NCBI RefSeq assembly: GCF_032341995.1 | Contig: NZ_CP135439.1 | Location: forward strand, 2,480,001-2,544,000 | DNA length: 64,000 bases | DNA from: Domibacillus sp. DTU_2020_1001157_1_SI_ALB_TIR_016 | GTDB taxonomy: Bacteria; Bacillota; Bacilli; Bacillales; Domibacillaceae | Direction: 5' to 3' | Shown here: positions 59,593 to 64,000 of the stretch, piece after piece | How positions within the stretch are numbered: the first letter of the stretch is position 1 | Layout of the letters: every line of letters starts with the position of its first letter | Translations under genes and position numbers: made by a program | Notes under the pieces: generated by a model | What the model was told of the DNA's origin: nothing | What the model saw: the letters and a program-made list of their open reading frames with translations, nothing else | Databases searched by the model: none

Positions 59593-60286
59593 ACTCCTTC
59601 CGGCTTTCAAGAAACGGCTTAATGTCATCATCCAAAATCGCCGTATCCCATGGATGCCAGTAATAGGTTATTCCATCATACTGTACGCTGTATTGATACG
59701 CGACCGCCTCGCCGGTATACAGTACGATGTGGTACGTGGAAGCTTCTTCTTTCGTATTTGGTGTAAAGGAATCAACCGGTTCGCTCGTCGTTAACAGTTT
59801 TAATAAATGCTTTAAATCTGAACCGGAGATACTTCTTCCCTGTTTTTGTCCATCCGGAAAAACTTCAGCCCGGATTACCTTTTCAATCGGCACATTATCA
59901 AAATGCCATCTATAGCCGCCCGCTTTTGTTGAGTAATAGAGCTTGTATCCATTCTTCGCTTGTTTATCCCTTACAGCCAGCAGACCCGGATGTTCTTTAA
60001 CGGCATAAAGCCCTGTTCCTTTTCCGTAAAAAGCGGCATCGCCGTCCTTTGGTTTATAGGATGGCTCGGTAATATGGCCCGCTACCGTAAAGGTGACCTG
60101 TCCAACTTTTTCGCCAACTGCATTTTTGTCTGCCAAAATTCCGGTATGAATGCCGTGATACTCCACTCCATTCCATTTAACAAAATCAACCCAATCAATG
60201 GCATCTGCCTGGCCTTCTTCCGGATCACCGGAACGACAGCCTGCAAGCAAAACAGCTAACAGAATCAAAAAAGCGTAGTGTCTCAA
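59591..60286 (-). CDS. Putative lipoprotein of unknown function
   Basis: About 231 residues with a clear lipobox (AVLLAGC, Cys near residue 17), so probably membrane-anchored outside the cell. The body has an acidic start (SGDPEEGQADAIDW), GQVTFTVAGHITEPSY and YGKGTGLYAVKEHPG. Family not recognised. Two TTG codons can serve as start; 60286 gives better spacing to AGGAGG than 60289. Confidence 0.78.
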   Translation of the reverse strand: MRHYAFLILLAVLLAGCRSGDPEEGQADAIDWVDFVKWNGVEYHGIHTGILADKNAVGEKVGQVTFTVAGHITEPSYKPKDGDAAFYGKGTGLYAVKEHPGLLAVRDKQAKNGYKLYYSTKAGGYRWHFDNVPIEKVIRAEVFPDGQKQGRSISGSDLKHLLKLLTTSEPVDSFTPNTKEEASTYHIVLYTGEAVAYQYSVQYDGITYYWHPWDTAILDDDIKPFLESRKE

Positions 60287-60464
60287 CAAATCCCTCCTGC
60301 CTTGTAAATGGCTTCGCCTCGCTGCTCTTTTATAGTATTCGATGCAGGCTGGAAGATCCCTCCGTGCAGAAAGAACGATTGGAAAAATGGGGTATTGTTG
60401 TTTGAAATATCCTTTGGACGGGCATGCTGATTTTTACCTGTCATAAAAAGAAAGGAGCAAAAAA

Positions 60465-60845
60465 ATGAATGAAGCAATCCGCTTGGTTCTGTCCATGGAA
60501 TGGCTAACTGAACAAAATATCGTGCGTGTGGTCTCTTATAGCTTTTTCTTTGTAACGATCGCTGTTTTTCTCTGGCAGCTGTTCCGCTCCATTGCAGCAA
60601 TTAAAACGGCAAGAGCGCAAAAAAAGATTGGATTTCGAACCATCGTACAGTGCCTGGGCGCATTTTATTTGCTTGTTGTAACCCTCCTTGCCGCCGGGAT
60701 TAATGGGCTTTCGGGAATTTTCTGGGTACATTCATTTATCGGCTTTTTCCTTACCTGTATTTTTTTTATGGACAGGGCTTCCAAAAAAGGCGTTCAGCCG
60801 GCAAGATTAAAACGGCGTTCCATGAAAAAAGCCAATTCTCATTAA
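60465..60845 (+). CDS. Small membrane protein of unknown function
   Basis: A 126-residue protein with three hydrophobic segments (about 20-40, 60-80 and 88-104) and a very basic tail (RLKRRSMKKANSH). GGAG lies 8 bases upstream of the ATG. Family not recognised. Confidence 0.75.
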   Translation: MNEAIRLVLSMEWLTEQNIVRVVSYSFFFVTIAVFLWQLFRSIAAIKTARAQKKIGFRTIVQCLGAFYLLVVTLLAAGINGLSGIFWVHSFIGFFLTCIFFMDRASKKGVQPARLKRRSMKKANSH

Positions 60846-60865
60846 AAAAAGAGAATTGGCTTTTT
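60827..60865. terminator. Bidirectional terminator after the membrane protein gene
   Basis: The stem AAAAGCCAATTCTC/GAGAATTGGCTTTT with a 10-base loop. It overlaps the stop codon and serves the convergent small gene at 60882 as well. Confidence 0.92.
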
Positions 60866-60881
60866 GGTTTATATAAAAAGA

Positions 60882-61031
60882 TTATCTTGATTTTACTTTA
60901 ATGATTGCTTCTCCATATTGGTCCATAGACTGGCGGAAGCTGTTTACTGCTGTAGCGATTGCCTGTACGTATTTTCCAAAACCTGCTTTTTCTTTTAATA
61001 CCATTGCTGTATCGATCATATATTTAGTCAT
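60882..61031 (-). CDS. 49-residue hypothetical protein
   Basis: MTKYMIDTAMVLKEKAGFGK followed by YVQAIATAVNSFRQSMDQYG and a basic end. It is amphipathic and helical, without a membrane span. GGGGAG lies 9 bases upstream of the ATG and a terminator follows, so it is probably real. Family not recognised. Confidence 0.68.
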   Translation of the reverse strand: MTKYMIDTAMVLKEKAGFGKYVQAIATAVNSFRQSMDQYGEAIIKVKSR

Positions 61032-61194
61032 TTTATTATCTCCCCTCATCGCTCGTATCTTTCCTTTATTATCCTACACGCCCTCAAAATTGAAAAACCC
61101 AAAGAAAACGGAAACATTGGCTATGTAAGCGTGCATCATCGCCTTTTTTCTAACTCTTGCTTTCATTTTCTTTGTTTTTCTTCTTTTTTTAAAA

Positions 61195-61223
61195 TAAAAA
61201 AGCGCCGGTATTATTCCGGCACT
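61195..61223 (-). terminator. Terminator of the TVP38-family gene
   Basis: The stem AGTGCCGG/CCGGCGCT (one G-U pair) is followed by six T on the minus strand; it overlaps the 3' end of the gene. Confidence 0.85.
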
Positions 61224-61837
61224 TTGTTCATTCGTTTATAAACAATTACATAATTGACAGCCATAATAATCAGCACATAGACGCCGTACAGCCCAAACGA
61301 AAACCATTTGTTTTCCGCAAAGCTTGCACCAGCAAATGACAGCAAAAGAATATTTGGCAGCTTTCCAATCGCTGAAGCGATTAAAAACACAAATCCGTTA
61401 ACGCGGCTTAATCCGCAGACAATGTTTACAACAGGAGATGGAACAACCGGCACTAAGCGCACAAGCAGAATCGCCAGAAACGCATTTTTGTGCAGCTTGT
61501 CTTCATAGTCCTTCACCTGTGGATATCGGTCAAGTTTTGCCTGTGCCCATTCTTTAAAACCGTACCGGGCAATGTAGAAAAACAGCATCGTTCCAATCAT
61601 TGAACCGCTGAGTGTAACAAGTACACCTTCTGCCGTGCCGAAAATACCACCAATGAGTCCAGCCAGCACCGGAAACGGCACGATCGGAACAAACACACAG
61701 ATCGCCACGAGCAGCATGCTGACTAAAACAGCATATGTGCCTCCTTCATTTACAATAGCAAGCAGCCCTTCTTTTTGTGTAATGCCAAGCAGCAGAATGC
61801 CGGCCAGAACGGCAATGCTGACGATTCTTTTGATCAT
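61211..61837 (-). CDS. TVP38/TMEM64 (DedA-like) membrane protein
   Basis: A 208-residue protein with about six hydrophobic segments. The SNARE-associated/VTT domain signature is VFVPIVPFPVLAGLIGGIFGTAEGVLVTLSGSMIGTMLFFYIARYGF, with LVRLVPVVPSPVVNIVCGLS near 130. Relatives act in lipid scrambling or transport; the function here is unknown. Confidence 0.88.
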   Translation of the reverse strand: MIKRIVSIAVLAGILLLGITQKEGLLAIVNEGGTYAVLVSMLLVAICVFVPIVPFPVLAGLIGGIFGTAEGVLVTLSGSMIGTMLFFYIARYGFKEWAQAKLDRYPQVKDYEDKLHKNAFLAILLVRLVPVVPSPVVNIVCGLSRVNGFVFLIASAIGKLPNILLLSFAGASFAENKWFSFGLYGVYVLIIMAVNYVIVYKRMNKVPE

Positions 61838-61903
61838 ACTGCACCTCTTCTTTCCTCACGTTGCTGTGTTTAGTTTACCATAGATAGCCTGCGCAAGGCT
61901 CGT

Positions 61904-62791
61904 TTAAGAGGATAAAATAGATTGAAGGGATTTGTCTAATTTTAGAAATAAAAAGGTATAGCCTGCACGCTCCAGCCGCTCTGGAAGTACCCATCGGCTT
62001 TTAAGCACGAGCTCGGTTTCTGTCCGGATTACTTTAGCGCCAAGCTCAAGCAGCCATTCGGGCGCAGGAAGGCCAAACCCCACATTTGCCGCTCTGCGCA
62101 GGGCTGCCATTAATTCATCATTTTGAACGGGGTTAGGCGCCGCACAGTTAAATACTCCGTTTAATTCGGGCCGTTCATTTAAAAACATGATAATTCCAAA
62201 CAAATCCTCGAGATGAATCCAGCTGAACCGCTGCCGGCCGCTTCCTTGAGGACCTCCAAGACCATATTTCACCAAGTTCCGGTAAGGCGTCATAACGCCA
62301 CCCCCTGGTCCAAGCACAATGGCGATGCGCAGGGCAGCTTGCCGCGTTTTCGGCAGATCAAATGAAAAAAACGCTTCTTCCCAGCTCCTGGCAACATCAA
62401 CTGAAAATCCTGATCCAATCTCTCCTGCTTCTTCCGTCATTGGCCTGTCTTCTGCATGCCGGTAAATCGTAGCTGTACTTGAATTAATCCACATCTTCGG
62501 CGGATGTTCACATGCCTGTACGGCTTCACCAAGCTGGTTCGTCGTACTTGTCCTAGAAAGCATAATAGCTCGTTTATTTGTTTCATTGTACCGGCAGTTG
62601 ACTGATTTTCCCGCTAAATTTACAAGCAGCTCCGCCCCGTCCAGTGCTTCGATCATACGGTCCTTGTTTTCCCAAGAAATGTGAGGCTCCTGCCGAGAAA
62701 TGATGTGTACTGTATAGCCAAGCTCCTTACATCGTTCCTCCATGTACCGGCCGATAAATCCCGTTCCGCCTGCTAACACAACTTTTTTCAT
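61904..62791 (-). CDS. TIGR01777-type NAD(P)-dependent epimerase-like protein (YfhF/YfcH family)
   Basis: A 295-residue SDR-extended protein: LAGGTGFIGRYM (cofactor), LVNLAGKSVNCRYNETNKR, RIAIVLGPGGGVM, SWIHLEDLFGIIMFLNE, FNCAAPNPVQNDELM and a C-terminal LKSRWVLPERLERAGYTF. Substrate unknown. The ATG follows GCGGGG. Confidence 0.9.
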   Translation of the reverse strand: MKKVVLAGGTGFIGRYMEERCKELGYTVHIISRQEPHISWENKDRMIEALDGAELLVNLAGKSVNCRYNETNKRAIMLSRTSTTNQLGEAVQACEHPPKMWINSSTATIYRHAEDRPMTEEAGEIGSGFSVDVARSWEEAFFSFDLPKTRQAALRIAIVLGPGGGVMTPYRNLVKYGLGGPQGSGRQRFSWIHLEDLFGIIMFLNERPELNGVFNCAAPNPVQNDELMAALRRAANVGFGLPAPEWLLELGAKVIRTETELVLKSRWVLPERLERAGYTFLFLKLDKSLQSILSS

Positions 62792-62879
62792 GTTAAAACC
62801 CCGCTCTTTGAAAGATTGGTTTTTCTGAAACGCGCTTCACTGATTCTTCTTTACTTTAGCATAATAAGGGAATGTTTTC

Positions 62880-62908
62880 CAAAAAAATACTCCAACAACT
62901 GTTGGAGC
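62880..62908 (-). terminator. Terminator of the extracellular sensor-domain gene
   Basis: The perfect stem CTCCAACA/TGTTGGAG, loop AC, is followed by ATTTTTTT on the minus strand. Confidence 0.85.
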
Positions 62909-62951
62909 AGGCGGGCTTGCAAAGAATAAAGGCTGCTCTTTTTCATTCTTC

Positions 62952-63611
62952 TTACATCATAAGAAAAATGACAGCGAGCAGCAGGACTAAAAGAATGCTC
63001 CCAGTCATTAGCAGTACTTTCCGCTGATAATTTACATAAGGCTTAACATCATAATCAATGCCGTAATACGCAAAAACCTCTCCGTTCTCATCCAAATAGG
63101 GTTTAACGACTGTAAGCCAGGTTCCATAATCATCTGAATAAGGCTTGGATATGATAGTGGTTTTCTTTTTTTTCATTTCTTCTATTACATTTGCAATATT
63201 GGCCGGCTGTGTGTAAAAATCTCCCGTTTCTAAACCTTTTTTCTCCGCTGCATCGGCTAAACCCGTTGATGCTGCTACGAAGCGGGTATCAGTACCGTTT
63301 TTCAATTCTGCACCAAATATATATCCGTGTGTCAGCTGCGGCTCACACCGAGACAGCCGGTTAAAATGCTCTTCAAGCTTCCGGGCTGCTTTACTGTCTC
63401 TGCTTTTACTTTGAATAACCTTCTTTATTTCTTCTTTTGTTATCCCTTTTGACCATGCCTCCGCCGTCCTTCTCGCATCCGGGGCAATACGGCTGATCAC
63501 TTCCTTTGTGTCCGCATACCTGACTGCTCCAACAGCAATAACAACTGCGGTGGCCATTATGAGACAAACAAACAAGATCCATTTTGTTTTTGCAGATAAG
63601 GCTCCCACCAA
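62952..63611 (-). CDS. Cache-like extracellular sensor protein with two membrane helices and no output domain
   Basis: A 219-residue protein: TM1 at about 10-30, an extracellular Cache-like domain (EVISRIAPDARRTAEAW, THGYIFGAELKNGTDTRFVAAST, YSDDYGTWLTVVKPYLDENGEVFAYYGIDYDV) and TM2 at about 200-218, where it ends. Such domains normally precede HAMP and signalling modules of chemoreceptors or kinases. Here the stop codon and a terminator follow TM2, so it is either a truncated receptor or a stand-alone sensor. Start TTG 63611 or GTG 63608. Confidence 0.78.
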   Translation of the reverse strand: MVGALSAKTKWILFVCLIMATAVVIAVGAVRYADTKEVISRIAPDARRTAEAWSKGITKEEIKKVIQSKSRDSKAARKLEEHFNRLSRCEPQLTHGYIFGAELKNGTDTRFVAASTGLADAAEKKGLETGDFYTQPANIANVIEEMKKKKTTIISKPYSDDYGTWLTVVKPYLDENGEVFAYYGIDYDVKPYVNYQRKVLLMTGSILLVLLLAVIFLMM

Positions 63612-64000
63612 TGACCACGCTCTCTTTTGATTCGATTATAAACGATGCTTTACCCTTTAAGACAGCCGCGGCTTCACCAATGAATGCCAGGCTTAAAATA
63701 CGCACTTTTTTACAAATAGATTTATAGGTTAATTGTCACGGTTTCACTTTTCTTATCATAGTATGAACTTAAACAGATAGCAAACCCCATAATTATCCAT
63801 AATATAACAAATATCTTTAAACTGTTTTTTATAGGAACTTAAACAGTCAGTCATTACAAACCGAATTCTATTTTGTCGCTTTTTAGAACTGTATACCCTT
63901 ATACAACGAAAACTGGCTGATATAGCAGAAAAAAAGAGATTCACTTCAAAAGAAGCCTTGCTTTTTTGAATGAATTCGACAAAAATTGAGGTAAGCTATA
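63612..64000. other. Right-edge intergenic region with a possible Spo0A box
   Basis: No gene with an RBS was found. GAACTTAAACAG is repeated directly at 63765-63776 and 63835-63846. TTCGACAAA at 63975-63983 is the complement of the 0A box TTTGTCGAA, and a weaker TTTTGTCG lies near 63873. These may belong to a gene beyond the edge. Confidence 0.4.

Noticed and set aside
63756..63944. 62-codon frame near the right edge
   Set aside because: AT-rich, no RBS, crosses a direct repeat; not convincing as a gene.

Overview
The window comes from a low-to-moderate GC, endospore-forming member of the Bacillaceae. The evidence is small acid-soluble spore proteins, a Spo0E-like phosphatase, candidate sigma-B, sigma-G and sigma-54 promoters, a Des/DesK/DesR cold-sensing system, a PrsA-type foldase, strong GGAGG ribosome binding sites with many GTG and TTG starts, and intrinsic terminators after almost every gene. 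The anaerobic-type cobalamin operon has the cbiW-H60-X-J-C-D order described for Priestia (Bacillus) megaterium. I cannot name the species. No rRNA, tRNA, CRISPR array, prophage or intact insertion sequence was seen.

Layout. 1-5015: start of a cobalamin biosynthesis operon (minus strand) behind a B12 riboswitch and leader terminator; it runs off the left edge in cbiD. 5097-8254: two-component system with two PepSY proteins, one apparently frameshifted. 8343-10829: TetR repressor divergent from a drug-type MFS exporter. 10878-15176: DinB protein, then a 3-hydroxybutyrate module (PAS/AAA+ sigma-54 activator, dehydrogenase, GntP permease) with a textbook -24/-12 promoter and an upstream array of TTCCGGAA sites. 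15310-20235: CAP protein, amidase, IclR regulator, malate synthase G and an overlooked 31-residue membrane peptide. 20418-25819: small housekeeping and stress genes, a Spo0E-like protein, flavin monooxygenase, catalase (candidate sigma-B promoter) and PpnP. 26088-29394: an AT-rich three-gene island (circularly permuted ATP-grasp, alpha-E, transglutaminase) next to a 27-bp-arm perfect palindrome. 29479-33778: asparagine synthetase and the ohr-gpx-ohrR peroxide operon with its operator. 33846-37947: YpmR-like lipase, PrsA, RelP and unknowns. 38052-43457: desR, desK and des, then an SLH-anchored nucleotidase. 43875-51031: RNA methyltransferase, exonuclease-BRCT protein, TetR pair, and a histidine kinase next to a Med/BMP-like protein. 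51284-64000: amidotransferase, GlpQ, a spore-protein trio, TrhO, a MarR-nitroreductase-monooxygenase operon, lipoprotein and membrane proteins.

The most unusual structure is an interspersed repeat present three times (34888-35277, 36981-37173 inverted, 43598-43785), with a doubtful fourth remnant near 50640-50725. The copies share ends (CAGTGYGTAGACAAAG ... TTTGTCTACAGT) but have mosaic interiors. Each sits inside the intrinsic terminator of a minus-strand gene. The terminator hairpin, different in each case, is present on both sides of the element, and only the distal copy keeps the U-tract. This looks like a small mobile element that targets terminators and duplicates about 21-25 bp. It turns the host gene's 3' end into hairpin, element, hairpin, U-tract.

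Other regulatory logic readable from the DNA: OhrR operator over the ohr -10, MarR operators on the start of the nitroreductase operon, DesR-like boxes upstream of des, PhoP-box-like arrays at the nucleotidase and glpQ genes, and twin palindromes at both TetR loci.
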